In this document: piece after piece, positions 42,013 through 50,944 of the stretch | Layout: each line of letters opens with the position of its first letter | Position numbering within the stretch: position 1 is the stretch's first letter | Source: DAOUKH01 sp965207995 | GTDB lineage: Bacteria; Chloroflexota; Dehalococcoidia; SHYB01 | Direction of reading: 5' to 3' | NCBI GenBank assembly: GCA_965207995.1 | Contig: OZ242299.1 | Span: 2,108,001 to 2,172,000 of the forward strand | DNA: 64,000 bases | Translations under genes and position numbers: made by a program | Notes under the pieces: model-generated | Database searches by the model: none | Seen by the model: only the letters and a program-made list of their open reading frames with translations | Told to the model about the DNA's origin: nothing

Positions 42013-44772
42013 CTACTCCGAGCAGGGCGCGCCGTAGTTCCCCGGCGAGCTCGTCCGCGCCTCGTCAATCAGGCGCTCGGGGGGCAGCGGCTCCGTCCTC
42101 TCCGCCGAAGCGTCGTCGTTGATGACGGCGGCACCGGATGAGGCGTTCTCCGCTTCGTCGCCCATACCGGGCGCGGCGCTCCTCGCGTTGCCCCGGGCGG
42201 CGCGCCGCCGCTTGGGACGGCGACGGCGCAGCGTGACGCCCTCTCCACCGCGGGCCAGCGTCAGGACGACGGTGTCGCCGGCCACGAACTCGCCGCGCAG
42301 CACGCGGTCGGCCAACGGTTCGAGAACCTCGTGCTGGATGAGCCGCTTCAGCGGCCGGGCGCCCTGCAGCCGGTCAAAGCCACGGTCGGCGAGGTAGTCG
42401 CGCACTTCGTCCCGCGCTTCGAGGACGATGCCGCCGCCTTCAAGCCGGCGGTTCACCTGCCTGATCTGGATATCGACGATGTCCTTGATCTGGCGCTTGC
42501 GCAGAACGTCAAAGCGCACGATGGCGTCGATGCGGTTGAGGAATTCGGGGCGGAAGTTCGAGCGCATTTCTTCTTGGAGCAGCGCGTCGAGCTCGTGGGC
42601 CGGCTTGTCAATCGCCTCCCGGTAGAGGTGCCCCCCGACGTTGCTGGTCATGATGAGAATCACGCTCTTGAAGTCGACGGTGCGGCCGTGGCCGTCGGTC
42701 AGCCGGCCATCGTCCATGATCTGTAGGAGGAGGTTGAAGACGTCGGGGTGGGCCTTCTCGATCTCGTCGAAGAGGACGACGGAGTAGGGGCGTCGGCGGA
42801 CGTATTCAGTCAGTTGTCCGCTGTCCTCGTAGCCGATGTAGCCCGGCGGCGCGCCGAGCAGGCGGGAGACCGAGTGCTTCTCCATGTACTCGGACATGTC
42901 GATGCGCACCATCGCGGCCTCGTCGTCGAACAGGAACTCCGCCACGGCCCGGGAGAGCTCTGTCTTGCCCACGCCGGTGGGGCCGAGGAAGAGGAAGCTG
43001 CCGACGGGCCGGTTCGGGTCCTTCATGCCGGCGCGGGCCAGCCGCACCGCGCGGCTCACCGCCGTGACCGCCTTGTCCTGGCCCACGACTCGCTCGTGGA
43101 GCGTCTTCTCCATGCCGAGGAGCTTGGCGCGTTCGTCCTCGACGACCTTGCGGGCCGGGATGCCGGTCCAGACCGCCACCGCCTGCGCGATGTCCTCGCT
43201 GCCGAGGGCCGGTTTGTAGAGGCGGCGCTCTTCCTGCAGCGCGAGCAGGTCCTTCTCGACGAGGTCAAGCCGGCGGCGCAACTGCGTCAGCACGCGCGAG
43301 GTGTTCGCCGTCGCGCCGTTCCCACCGCGGTGGGCCTCCAGGAGCTCGACCCATTCCAGCCGATCGCGGAGCGCCCGCGCGTCCTCTCCGAGGGTGCGCT
43401 GCTCATCCCATGCCTGCTCCGCCGCTGCCGCCTCGACGCGCAGGCGGTCGCGTTCCTCCTCCGCGGCGTCGATCAGCCGGTCCTCGACGCCCTCGGCGAT
43501 CATGCCGCGGAGCTCGGCGTCGAGCTGCCCCGCGCGGCGCTTGCCCTCGTCGACCTCGGCCGGCAGCATCTCGCGCTCAATCACGGCCCGCGCCGAGGCC
43601 TCGTCGATCAGATCGATGGCCTTGGCGGGAAGGGAGTGCTCGGCGATGAACCGGTGGGAGAGCGACGCGGCCGCTTCCAACGCTTCGTCTGTGATGTGAA
43701 TCTCGTGGTGCGACTCGTAGGCGCCGCGCAGTCCGCGCAAGATGCTGACCGTCTCCGCGACCGATGGCTCGTCGATGAAGATGGGTTGAAAGCTTCGCGC
43801 CAACGCGGGGTCGTTCTCAATATGGTTGCGGTATCCCTCGGGCGTGGCCGTCGCGATGCAACGAAGGTTCCCCGACGCCAGCGCGGGCTTGAGCGCGCCG
43901 CCCACGTCCGGGCTTCCCTGTCCCCCGCGCACCAGGGTGTGCAGGTCTGCGATGAGCAGGATGCACTGACCCCCGGCCTCACGAGCGTCGTCGATGGCGG
44001 CCTTGACCCGCTCCTCGGCGACGCCCCGGTAGTCGCTTCCCGCGGCGACGGCTCCCAGGTCCAGGGCGAAGATGCTCTTTCCGGCCAGGGCTTTCGGTGC
44101 GTCCCCCTCGGCGATGCGCTGGGCCAGCCCCGCGGCGATCGACGCCTTGCCGATGCCCGGAGGGCCGACGAGGAGAGGATTGTTCTTCGACCGCCGGCTC
44201 AGCACGTGGATCAGCCGGTGAATCTCCCTATGTCGTCCGATGACGGGGTCGAGCTGGCCGTTGCGCGCCAGGTCGGTCAGGCAGCGGCTGAACTTGCGCA
44301 GTGTCCGTGCCCGGGGACTGTCCCCGGCTCCGTCGGGCGTTGCTCGGAGCGATGCCACGGCGCGGTCGATTTCCTGCGGCTTGACACCGAGTTCGAGGAC
44401 GCGCGCGCGGGCCGACTCGCCCGTTCGTTCCCCCAGCAATTCCTCGGCAAGGTCGGCAAGTCCGGTTTCTCGCCGCCCGCGGGCTCGCGCCCGGCGACGG
44501 GCACCCGCCAGCGCCTCCGCCAAAGCGGGCGCCGGGTAGAGAAGCGCGGCCTTGCCGGCGCGTCCGTTTGAGCTCGGCGAGAGGGCCAACCGCACTCCGT
44601 CGACGTTCGCGCCCGCCTGGCGCAGAGCCTCGCCGAAGCCTCCGGTGGTGTCGTCTAGCAGCGCCGCCGCAAGGTCCGCGGCGTTGACCGCGTCGTGCCT
44701 CGCGGCCGCCGCTGCCGCATGCGCCCGCGCCAGAACCCGCCCGACTTCTGGGGTCATCCGCCCCAAGCTCAT
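42013..44772 (-). CDS. ClpB/ClpC-like AAA+ unfoldase with degenerate first ATPase domain
   Basis: The 919-residue protein has the class I Clp plan: N-terminal repeat domain (1-145), first AAA+ module (175-395), a coiled-coil M domain (about 400-520, long as in ClpB), second AAA+ module (560-770) and an unusual Arg-rich C-terminal tail of about 60 residues. The second module is intact: GPTGVGKT (596-603), VVLFDE (664-669) and the pore loop GYIG. The first is not: Walker A reads GPPGIGKA (Thr210 replaced by Ala), Walker B reads ILLIAD (Asp-Glu replaced by Ala-Asp) and one arginine of the finger pair is Ser. So it may bind but not hydrolyse ATP at ring 1. AGGAG is suitably placed before ATG 44772. 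Confidence 0.9.
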   Translation of the reverse strand: MSLGRMTPEVGRVLARAHAAAAAARHDAVNAADLAAALLDDTTGGFGEALRQAGANVDGVRLALSPSSNGRAGKAALLYPAPALAEALAGARRRARARGRRETGLADLAEELLGERTGESARARVLELGVKPQEIDRAVASLRATPDGAGDSPRARTLRKFSRCLTDLARNGQLDPVIGRHREIHRLIHVLSRRSKNNPLLVGPPGIGKASIAAGLAQRIAEGDAPKALAGKSIFALDLGAVAAGSDYRGVAEERVKAAIDDAREAGGQCILLIADLHTLVRGGQGSPDVGGALKPALASGNLRCIATATPEGYRNHIENDPALARSFQPIFIDEPSVAETVSILRGLRGAYESHHEIHITDEALEAAASLSHRFIAEHSLPAKAIDLIDEASARAVIEREMLPAEVDEGKRRAGQLDAELRGMIAEGVEDRLIDAAEEERDRLRVEAAAAEQAWDEQRTLGEDARALRDRLEWVELLEAHRGGNGATANTSRVLTQLRRRLDLVEKDLLALQEERRLYKPALGSEDIAQAVAVWTGIPARKVVEDERAKLLGMEKTLHERVVGQDKAVTAVSRAVRLARAGMKDPNRPVGSFLFLGPTGVGKTELSRAVAEFLFDDEAAMVRIDMSEYMEKHSVSRLLGAPPGYIGYEDSGQLTEYVRRRPYSVVLFDEIEKAHPDVFNLLLQIMDDGRLTDGHGRTVDFKSVILIMTSNVGGHLYREAIDKPAHELDALLQEEMRSNFRPEFLNRIDAIVRFDVLRKRQIKDIVDIQIRQVNRRLEGGGIVLEARDEVRDYLADRGFDRLQGARPLKRLIQHEVLEPLADRVLRGEFVAGDTVVLTLARGGEGVTLRRRRPKRRRAARGNARSAAPGMGDEAENASSGAAVINDDASAERTEPLPPERLIDEARTSSPGNYGAPCSE

Positions 44773-44800
44773 CCGCTCACTCCTGATACCACTCCGTCGG

Positions 44801-44806
44801 ATTATA
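44801..44806 (-). promoter_or_regulatory. Candidate -10 box upstream of the ClpB-like gene
   Basis: TATAAT is read on the minus strand at 44806-44801, about 30 bases before the start codon at 44772. The matching -35 region is poor (GGAAGT at a 17-base spacing), so an activator or another sigma factor may be involved. No CIRCE-type inverted repeat of heat-shock genes is visible. Confidence 0.4.
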
Positions 44807-44891
44807 CGGTATCTTCCCGCCGGACTTCCCTACGTTTGCTGGGACGGCCGGTTTACCGACGCCCGAAGCCGTATACTTCCGGACGAATAGC

Positions 44892-46583
44892 ATGGCATAC
44901 AACACGGAAGGCTTCCGTAGAGACCTTTTCGGCGGCATCACCGCGGCCGTGGTGAGCCTTCCGTTGGCTTTGGCCTTTGGCACAAGCTCCGGTCTGGGTG
45001 CGCTTCCCGGCCTCTATGGGGCGATTGCGGTGGGCTTCTTCGCGGCGGTCTTCGGCGGAACGCGATCCCAGATTTCCGGTCCCACCGGCCCTATGTCCGT
45101 AGCGATGGCGGTCATCGTCACCGCGCACGCCGACAACCTGGCCGAGGCGTTCACCATCGTCATCATGGCGGGAATGATCCAAGTCGTTCTCGGCATCCTG
45201 AGAATCGGGCGCTTCGTGTCCTACACGCCGTACTCGGTAGTCTCAGGATTCATGACCGGAATCGGGGCCATCATCATCCTGGTCCAGACCCTGCCCGTCT
45301 TGGGCATGCCCGTCGCGTCGGGGGGGCCGGTGGACGCGGTGCGGGCGTGGCCGGAGGCGATAGGCAACGCCGACCTCGCCGCGTTCGCCATCGCCGCCGT
45401 GACCCTCGCCGTCGGCGTGGCTTGGCCGAGCCGTTTCAGACACGTCCTGCCGGCCCCCTTGGCGGCCTTAATCGTCGGGACGCTCTTGGGAGTGACGTGG
45501 TTGACGGGTACCCCGGTCATTGGAGAGGTGCCCACCGGCCTTCCGGGCTTCGGGTTGCCGGACCTGTCGATTGGCGTTCTGGCGAGCGCGGTGCAGCCGG
45601 CGTTGACGATTGCGCTGCTCGGCTCCATCGACAGCCTGCTCACGTCGCTCATCGCCGACTCGATCACCCGTATGCGGCACGATCCCAACCGGGAGCTGAT
45701 GGGCCAAGGCATCGGCAATATGGTGGCGGGCTTTTTCGGAGCACTGCCGGGCGCCGGGTCCACCACGACGACTGTCGTAAACATACGCGCCGGTGGACGC
45801 ACGCCGGTCGCGGGAGTGCTCTGCGCGGCCATCCTGCTGGCACTGGTCCTGGGTCTAGGACGCTACGTCGAGAACGTGCCCCACGCGGCGCTCGCCGGCA
45901 TCCTCATCAAGGTCGGCTGGGACATTATCGATTGGCGGTTCATCACGCGACTCCACCGTGTTCAGCGGGAACATCTGATCGTCATGGTGACCACGCTCGG
46001 ACTCGCGGTGTTCCTCGACCTTGTGACCGCGGTGGCGATCGGCCTCATCGCCGCTGGGATTGCGAGCGCGCGGCAATTCGAGCGCCTGGAGCTGGACAGC
46101 GTTGTCTCGACGCCGCTCTTGGATCATTCCTTCCTCACCGGCCTGCCGGGACTGGAGAAGGCGGATCCGTTCTCCGCACACGTCGGCCTCGTGGCCCTTC
46201 GGGGAAGTTTCTCCGTCGCGTCGTCCAATAAGCTGATCAACAGTCTGAGCATGGACATCCGTGACCACGACATCGTCATCCTCGACTTCTCCGAGACCGT
46301 CTACATGGACGACAGCGCCGCATTGGTCGTGGAGCAGATGATCGACACTGCCATGGCGGAGGACACCGAGTGCCTCGTCATGGGGCTCAAGGGCTCGGTC
46401 GCCGGCACCCTGGACTCACTGAACGTCCTGCAGCGCGTTCCCGTGGACCACGTCGTGGCAGACCTGGACGAGGCGAGAGAAACGGCGAAATCGATAATCA
46501 CGGCGAGGGGCGTCGTCGCTGCACCCGAGACTGGGGCCGACGAACGGGACGATGCGGATTCGGAAGATGCCTCGGCAGGCTAA
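44892..46583 (+). CDS. SulP family anion transporter with STAS domain (copy 1)
   Basis: The 563-residue protein has a SulP membrane domain: FRRDLFGGITAAVVSLPLALAFG, then GLYGAIAVGFFAAVFGGTRSQISGPTGPM, the key segment of the family with the anion-site TGP, and about 12 further hydrophobic stretches. From about residue 420 there is a cytoplasmic STAS domain with DIVILDFSETVYMDDSAALVVE; the Ser after MDD is the conserved regulatory position. SulP proteins move sulfate, bicarbonate or other anions. With cysH and cysC about 3 kb away sulfate is plausible, bicarbonate equally so. A close paralogue follows at 47357. Confidence 0.9.
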   Translation: MAYNTEGFRRDLFGGITAAVVSLPLALAFGTSSGLGALPGLYGAIAVGFFAAVFGGTRSQISGPTGPMSVAMAVIVTAHADNLAEAFTIVIMAGMIQVVLGILRIGRFVSYTPYSVVSGFMTGIGAIIILVQTLPVLGMPVASGGPVDAVRAWPEAIGNADLAAFAIAAVTLAVGVAWPSRFRHVLPAPLAALIVGTLLGVTWLTGTPVIGEVPTGLPGFGLPDLSIGVLASAVQPALTIALLGSIDSLLTSLIADSITRMRHDPNRELMGQGIGNMVAGFFGALPGAGSTTTTVVNIRAGGRTPVAGVLCAAILLALVLGLGRYVENVPHAALAGILIKVGWDIIDWRFITRLHRVQREHLIVMVTTLGLAVFLDLVTAVAIGLIAAGIASARQFERLELDSVVSTPLLDHSFLTGLPGLEKADPFSAHVGLVALRGSFSVASSNKLINSLSMDIRDHDIVILDFSETVYMDDSAALVVEQMIDTAMAEDTECLVMGLKGSVAGTLDSLNVLQRVPVDHVVADLDEARETAKSIITARGVVAAPETGADERDDADSEDASAG

Positions 46584-46631
46584 GGCCAGCCCGCCCGGCC
46601 CGTCCTAAGGCCTTGGACGCGGCATCTCCGT

Positions 46632-46661
46632 TTGACGCTCGAAAAGGCGCTTTGTTACAAT
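46632..46661 (+). promoter_or_regulatory. Promoter of tRNA-Val
   Basis: TTGACG at 46632-46637 and TACAAT at 46656-46661 are 18 bases apart. The tRNA begins 13 bases after the -10 box. Confidence 0.7.
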
Positions 46662-46674
46662 TTCCTTCTGTTGC

Positions 46675-46751
46675 GGGCGGTTAGCTCAGTTGGTTAGAGC
46701 GTTGCGTTGACATCGCAGAGGTCACTGGTTCGACTCCAGTACCGCCCACCA
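46675..46751 (+). tRNA. tRNA-Val (anticodon GAC)
   Basis: It is a complete cloverleaf: acceptor stem GGGCGGT/ACCGCCC, D arm GCTC/GAGC, anticodon stem TTGCG/CGCAG with loop TTGACAT (anticodon GAC, valine), T arm ACTGG-TTCGACT-CCAGT, discriminator A and an encoded CCA end. It has its own promoter and stands between the two SulP genes. Confidence 0.97.
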
Positions 46752-46787
46752 GTCCCGGCCTCCGTCCCGTCGGAATCCCTTCGCGCC

Positions 46788-46946
46788 CTAGTAGAGATGG
46801 CACGAGACGGTGTGCCCAGGTGCGACTTCCTTGGTGAAGGGCTCGATCTCGGAGCACAGAGGCATCGCCGCCGGACAGCGCGGGTGGAAGCTGCACCCTG
46901 AGGGTGGGTCGATGGGCGACGGCGCCTCTTCCTGCTCTCTTCCGCC
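46788..46946 (-). pseudogene. C-terminal remnant of an oligopeptide ABC transporter ATPase (DppD/OppF type)
   Basis: On the minus strand the frame ending at TAG 46788 encodes EAPSPIDPPSGC, then SFHPRCPAAMPLC and EVAPGHTVSCHLY. These are the conserved C-terminal motifs of the oligopeptide/dipeptide transporter ATPases, including the Cys that can bind an Fe-S cluster. No Walker or signature motif exists upstream; the open frame stretches to 47072 but its N-terminal part is unrelated, so only about 52 codons of the gene survive. A family-5 binding protein gene 2.3 kb away could be the other relic of the same system. Confidence 0.75.
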
Positions 46947-46951
46947 CAAGG

Positions 46952-47356
46952 TCGCCGGATTGAGGCAGAACGGCGATTGCTCCGCCAACGGCGACACCAC
47001 TCCCCTTGGCGTTGGTGCATGTGCTACTAGCGAGCCTATTGAGACATTATTGACAGAACCATGACCATCCATGACTATCCCCCCACCAGGGTCACCCGTG
47101 AACGACTGGACGCTCGGATTGCCACCACCAACACTGAGGTTTCACGGGGAGGCGGCTAAGGCCTGTCGTGGGGGGCCGAGAGGGATCCCGGCACGCCCGG
47201 CGAAGCTGTTGGCAGCGAGCGGGAGGCCCACCGCGTGCAGTAGCTGAGCCCATCTCGGGGCCCAACGGATCAGATTCGCGACAACCTCGAAGGGCGGACT
47301 ATAGGCCGAACACCCCCTGCTAGAGGGATGGCCCGGTACCACCGTCGGACTATGCC
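46952..47356. other. Degraded intergenic stretch between the tRNA-Val region and the second SulP gene
   Basis: No gene is recognised here. A short minus-strand frame (47142-47342) has no family features. The stretch includes short direct and inverted segments such as ccaccaccaac and ggggaggcgg but no clear repeat ends. Together with the ABC-ATPase remnant it looks like decayed DNA between two copies of a duplicated gene. Confidence 0.45.
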
Positions 47357-49036
47357 TTGCTGAACCGCCTACTCTTCTCCGGCCTGCCCTACGACCTGCA
47401 GACCTTCCGCGGGGATGTCCTTGGCGGCGTCACCGCGGCGATTGTGGGTCTGCCCGTGGCGTTGGCCTTCGGCCTGGCGGCGGGTCTGGACCCGGCCGCC
47501 GGCATATACGGGGCGATCGCGGTTGGCTTCTTCACTGCCGTGTTCGGAGGTACACGGTCGCTCATATCCGGCCCCACCGGGTCGATGACGGTGGCCATGT
47601 CGGTGATCGTCGCCAGCCACGCGGACGACATCGCCGAGGCCTTCACCATCGTGATCATGGCGGGCCTGATTCAGATCATCTTCGGCCTGCTCAGAATCGG
47701 GCGCTACGTTACCTACACTCCCTACTCGGTCATCTCCGGGTTCATGACCGGAGTCGGGGTGATCATCATCCTGGTGCAGACGCTGCCCTTCCTCGGGGCA
47801 GAAGTGGCGGAGGGCGGGCCAATCGGCACCCTCCGCAACTTTGGGGACATCTTTGAGCACTTCGAGGCCAGTGCTCTGGGCATCGCAGCCGCCACCCTTG
47901 CTGTCGCGATGCTTTGGCCCAGGAACTTCGACCGGTACCTGCCTTCGACCCTCGTCGCGTTGGCGGTCGGGATGCTCATGGGCGGCCTCTGGCTCACGGA
48001 TGCGCCGGTTATCGGCGCCGTGCCCACCGCCCTGCCCTCCTTCCAGTTGCCGGCCCTTTCCGGCGATGCACTGGTACGCTCCATTGAGCCGGCCCTTGTC
48101 ATTGCGCTCGTGGGCTCCGTCGACACATTGCTCACCGCACTCGTGGCCGATTCGATGACACGGACGCGGCACGACCCCAGCCGGGAGCTCCTGGCGCAGG
48201 GCATCGGCAACGTCTTCACCGGCTTCATCCGCGGCCTGCCCGGCTCCGGCGCCACCCCAAACACAGTGGCAAACGTCCGGGCGGGCGGAGCGACGGTTGT
48301 CGCCGGGGTCGTTGCAGTAGGCATCCTGCTCGTCATGGTGCTGGTGCTCGGCGACTATGTCGCGCAGATACCCACCGCCGTCTTGGCCGGGATCCTGGTC
48401 AAAATCGCCTTGGACACCATCGACTGGCGATTTGTCACCCGTATGCACAAGGTCCAGCGCGAGCATTTGGCGGTGATGCTGCTGACGCTTGGACTCACGG
48501 TATTCCTCGACCTGGTCGCCGCCGTCGCCGTTGGCATGATCGCCGCCGCGGTCACCAGCGCGCGGCAGTTCGAGCGCCTCGAAATGGACAGCGTCGTCTC
48601 CGTGCCCCTGCTGGACCGGAGCATCTTCGGCGCCGAGCAAGGGGACGAGGAGATCGACGAGTTCTCCGCGAGGGTTGGCCTGGTGGCGCTCAAGGGCACC
48701 TTCACGGTTGCCTCCTCCAGCAAGCTGATTGAGACCATTGGCGGAGACATCCAAGACCATGAGGTCGTCATCCTCGACTTCTCCGACACGGTGTACATCG
48801 ACGACAGCGCGGCCCTCGTGGTGGAGCAGCTCGTCGAGACCGCTATAGTCGAGGACACGCACTGCGTGGTGATGGGGCTCTCGGGCACCCCCGCCCGCAA
48901 CCTTCGCGCCCTCGACGCGCTGAAGCGCGTTCCGGCGGACCACATGGTTGTCACCTGGGACGAGGCACGGGAAACCGCGTGGCGGCTCCTCGAAAATGAC
49001 AAAGCCGAGGCCGACGGGGCTGACGAAGACGCCTAG
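47357..49036 (+). CDS. SulP family anion transporter with STAS domain (copy 2)
   Basis: This paralogue of the gene at 44892 is alignable over its whole length (559 residues). It has FRGDVLGGVTAAIVGLPVALAFG, GTRSLISGPTGSM in the anion-site region, and the STAS segment DHEVVILDFSDTVYIDDSAALVVEQ. The start is TTG 47357; no ATG or GTG exists in frame after the stop at 47321, and no good ribosome-binding site is seen. Differences from copy 1 cluster in the loop near EQGDEEIDE and in the C-terminal tail. It probably arose by local duplication, followed by divergence in anion preference or regulation. Confidence 0.88.
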   Translation: MLNRLLFSGLPYDLQTFRGDVLGGVTAAIVGLPVALAFGLAAGLDPAAGIYGAIAVGFFTAVFGGTRSLISGPTGSMTVAMSVIVASHADDIAEAFTIVIMAGLIQIIFGLLRIGRYVTYTPYSVISGFMTGVGVIIILVQTLPFLGAEVAEGGPIGTLRNFGDIFEHFEASALGIAAATLAVAMLWPRNFDRYLPSTLVALAVGMLMGGLWLTDAPVIGAVPTALPSFQLPALSGDALVRSIEPALVIALVGSVDTLLTALVADSMTRTRHDPSRELLAQGIGNVFTGFIRGLPGSGATPNTVANVRAGGATVVAGVVAVGILLVMVLVLGDYVAQIPTAVLAGILVKIALDTIDWRFVTRMHKVQREHLAVMLLTLGLTVFLDLVAAVAVGMIAAAVTSARQFERLEMDSVVSVPLLDRSIFGAEQGDEEIDEFSARVGLVALKGTFTVASSSKLIETIGGDIQDHEVVILDFSDTVYIDDSAALVVEQLVETAIVEDTHCVVMGLSGTPARNLRALDALKRVPADHMVVTWDEARETAWRLLENDKAEADGADEDA

Positions 49037-49153
49037 CGGCTGGACGCCACCCACCGTTGGCGCGGTTCGGAGACCGGGGAGGCACGCTCGTTGCTCCCCC
49101 TGCGCCGCCCCACGATAATGAAGGCCACCAAGCCGAAACGGAGCAACGGCACC

Positions 49154-50911
49154 ATGCGCCCTTCTATCAAACTCATGCTTGGCATTGCCGCACTGTTCTT
49201 GGTGGCCGCGTGCGGCGATTCCGCGACTCCCATGCCGGGGCCGACGTCCACCCCGCCGGTCACTCCGACGGAGCCGCCCCCGCCTGAGCAGGTCTTGACG
49301 CTTCGATACTGGCAGGCGCCTTCGCTGCCCGGCCCGTATCTCGCCAGTGGCTATAAGGACCGGGATGCCGGCGCGGTCACGCTCGAGCCGTTAGCTGCCT
49401 ACGACCCGGACGGCGAGCTCGTCCCGAGGCTGGCTGTCGAAGTCCCCACCGTCGAGAATGGCGGCGTTTCCGCAGACCTGACCTCGATCACCTGGAAGCT
49501 GCGGGAAGGAGTGCTGTGGTCGGACGGCAGCGAGTTCACCGCCGACGACGTGGTCTTTACCTGGCGCTATTGCGTGGACGAGGAGACCGGCTGCATCGCC
49601 GAGGACGCCTTCGCCGGCATCGCCTCAGTCCAGGCCATCGACGCCACCACCGTCGTAGTCGCGTTCGACGCGCCGACGCCGTACCCCTACACCGCCTTCG
49701 TCAGCACCGGTACGCCGATCATCAGCGGGGCGCAGTTCGCCGGCTGCGTCGGCGCCGCCGCGAGGACGTGCGACGAACAGAACATGGCGCCGTTGGGGAC
49801 CGGCCCCTACCGTATTGTCGAGTTCGAGCCGAACGAGCGGGCCGTGTACGAGCGCAATCCCTTCTACCGCGGCGATGCGCCCTACTTCGACCGCGTAGTC
49901 ATCGAGGGCGGCGGCGACGCGGAGTCGGCGGCCCGCGCCGTCCTGGAAGCGGGCGAGGTCGACTACGCATGGAACCTGCAGGTGGAGCCCGAGATGCTCG
50001 CGGAGTTGGAGGCGGCAGGCCTCGGCACGGTCGTTGCCGCATTCGCCAGTGACGTCGAACGCATTGTGGTCAATCAGACCAACCCCGACCCTGCGCTGGG
50101 CGACGACCGCTCCGAGTACCTCGGCGGCACGAACCCACACCCGTTCCTGACGTTTACGCCGATCACGGAAGCCATGTCGATGGCCATCGACCGCAGCCGC
50201 ATCGCGGAGGACCTCTACGGGTTCGCCGCCCGGCCGGCGTGCAACTTGATCACGGCCCCGCCTCGGTATACCTCCACGGCGAACGACGGGTGCCTGGTGC
50301 AAGACATCGAGGGAGCCAACGATCTCCTCGACGACAACGGCGTGCTCGACACGGACGGCGACGGCGTACGCGAATACAACGGCGTTCCGCTCCGGATCAC
50401 CTACCAGACCACGGTCAACGCCATCCGGCAGGACACGCAGGCCCTCGTCCGGGACTGGTGGCGGGAAATCGGGATCGAGACCGAGCTGATCCAATACGAC
50501 GCCGCCGTCTTCTTCGGCGGCGACCCCGCCGTCGACGGTGGCGCGACGTATCGGAGGTTCTTCGCCGACGTGCAGATGTATACCACCGGTCCTGGGATCG
50601 ATCCCCAGGAATACCTGTCGGGCCTCCGTTGCGAACACATCCAGGCCCGGGAAAATAGCTGGGCCGACGGGAACGTGGCCCGCGCGTGCAATCCGGAATT
50701 CGACGAGCTTTATGACCAACTGGCGGAGACCCAAGTCGGGCCGGAGCGCGAGGCCTTGGCAAAGGAGCTCAACGATATTCAGGTGCAGAACTACTATGAG
50801 ATCCCGCTGGTGTCCCGGGGCTTGGTCTCAGCCCACCTGAATACCCTGCAAGGCGTCCGGATGAACGCGTGGGACAGCGAGCTCTGGAATATCGCCGAGT
50901 GGCACCGCTAG
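49154..50911 (+). CDS. ABC transporter substrate-binding lipoprotein, family 5 (peptide/nickel type)
   Basis: ATG 49154 has GGAG 10 bases upstream and gives MRPSIKLMLGIAALFLVAAC, a lipoprotein signal with Cys20; ATG 49118 adds 12 residues. A short Pro/Thr linker follows, then the SBP_bac_5 fold with ITWKLREGVLWSDGSEFTADDVVFTWRY, the family signature, GTGPYRIVEFEPNERAVYERN, and the closing RGLVSAHLNTLQGVRMNAWDSELWNIAEW. The product of 585 residues binds peptides or other ligands outside the cell. No permease genes follow; the nearby ABC-ATPase fragment suggests a once larger operon, so this protein may now work with components encoded elsewhere. Confidence 0.9.
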   Translation: MRPSIKLMLGIAALFLVAACGDSATPMPGPTSTPPVTPTEPPPPEQVLTLRYWQAPSLPGPYLASGYKDRDAGAVTLEPLAAYDPDGELVPRLAVEVPTVENGGVSADLTSITWKLREGVLWSDGSEFTADDVVFTWRYCVDEETGCIAEDAFAGIASVQAIDATTVVVAFDAPTPYPYTAFVSTGTPIISGAQFAGCVGAAARTCDEQNMAPLGTGPYRIVEFEPNERAVYERNPFYRGDAPYFDRVVIEGGGDAESAARAVLEAGEVDYAWNLQVEPEMLAELEAAGLGTVVAAFASDVERIVVNQTNPDPALGDDRSEYLGGTNPHPFLTFTPITEAMSMAIDRSRIAEDLYGFAARPACNLITAPPRYTSTANDGCLVQDIEGANDLLDDNGVLDTDGDGVREYNGVPLRITYQTTVNAIRQDTQALVRDWWREIGIETELIQYDAAVFFGGDPAVDGGATYRRFFADVQMYTTGPGIDPQEYLSGLRCEHIQARENSWADGNVARACNPEFDELYDQLAETQVGPEREALAKELNDIQVQNYYEIPLVSRGLVSAHLNTLQGVRMNAWDSELWNIAEWHR

Positions 50912-50944
50912 CGGCCTCCTTCCACTCGCTACGCAAGACCGACG

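Noticed and set aside
42748..44571. 607-residue plus-strand frame opposite the ClpB-like gene
   Set aside because: Antisense shadow of a gene with intact AAA+ motifs; no family features.
47142..47342. 66-residue minus-strand frame between the SulP copies
   Set aside because: No motif, no start signal and no similarity I can name; treated as decayed DNA.
47369..49054. 561-residue minus-strand frame opposite the second SulP gene
   Set aside because: Antisense shadow; composition is His/Gln/Asp-rich as expected for the complement of a membrane protein gene.
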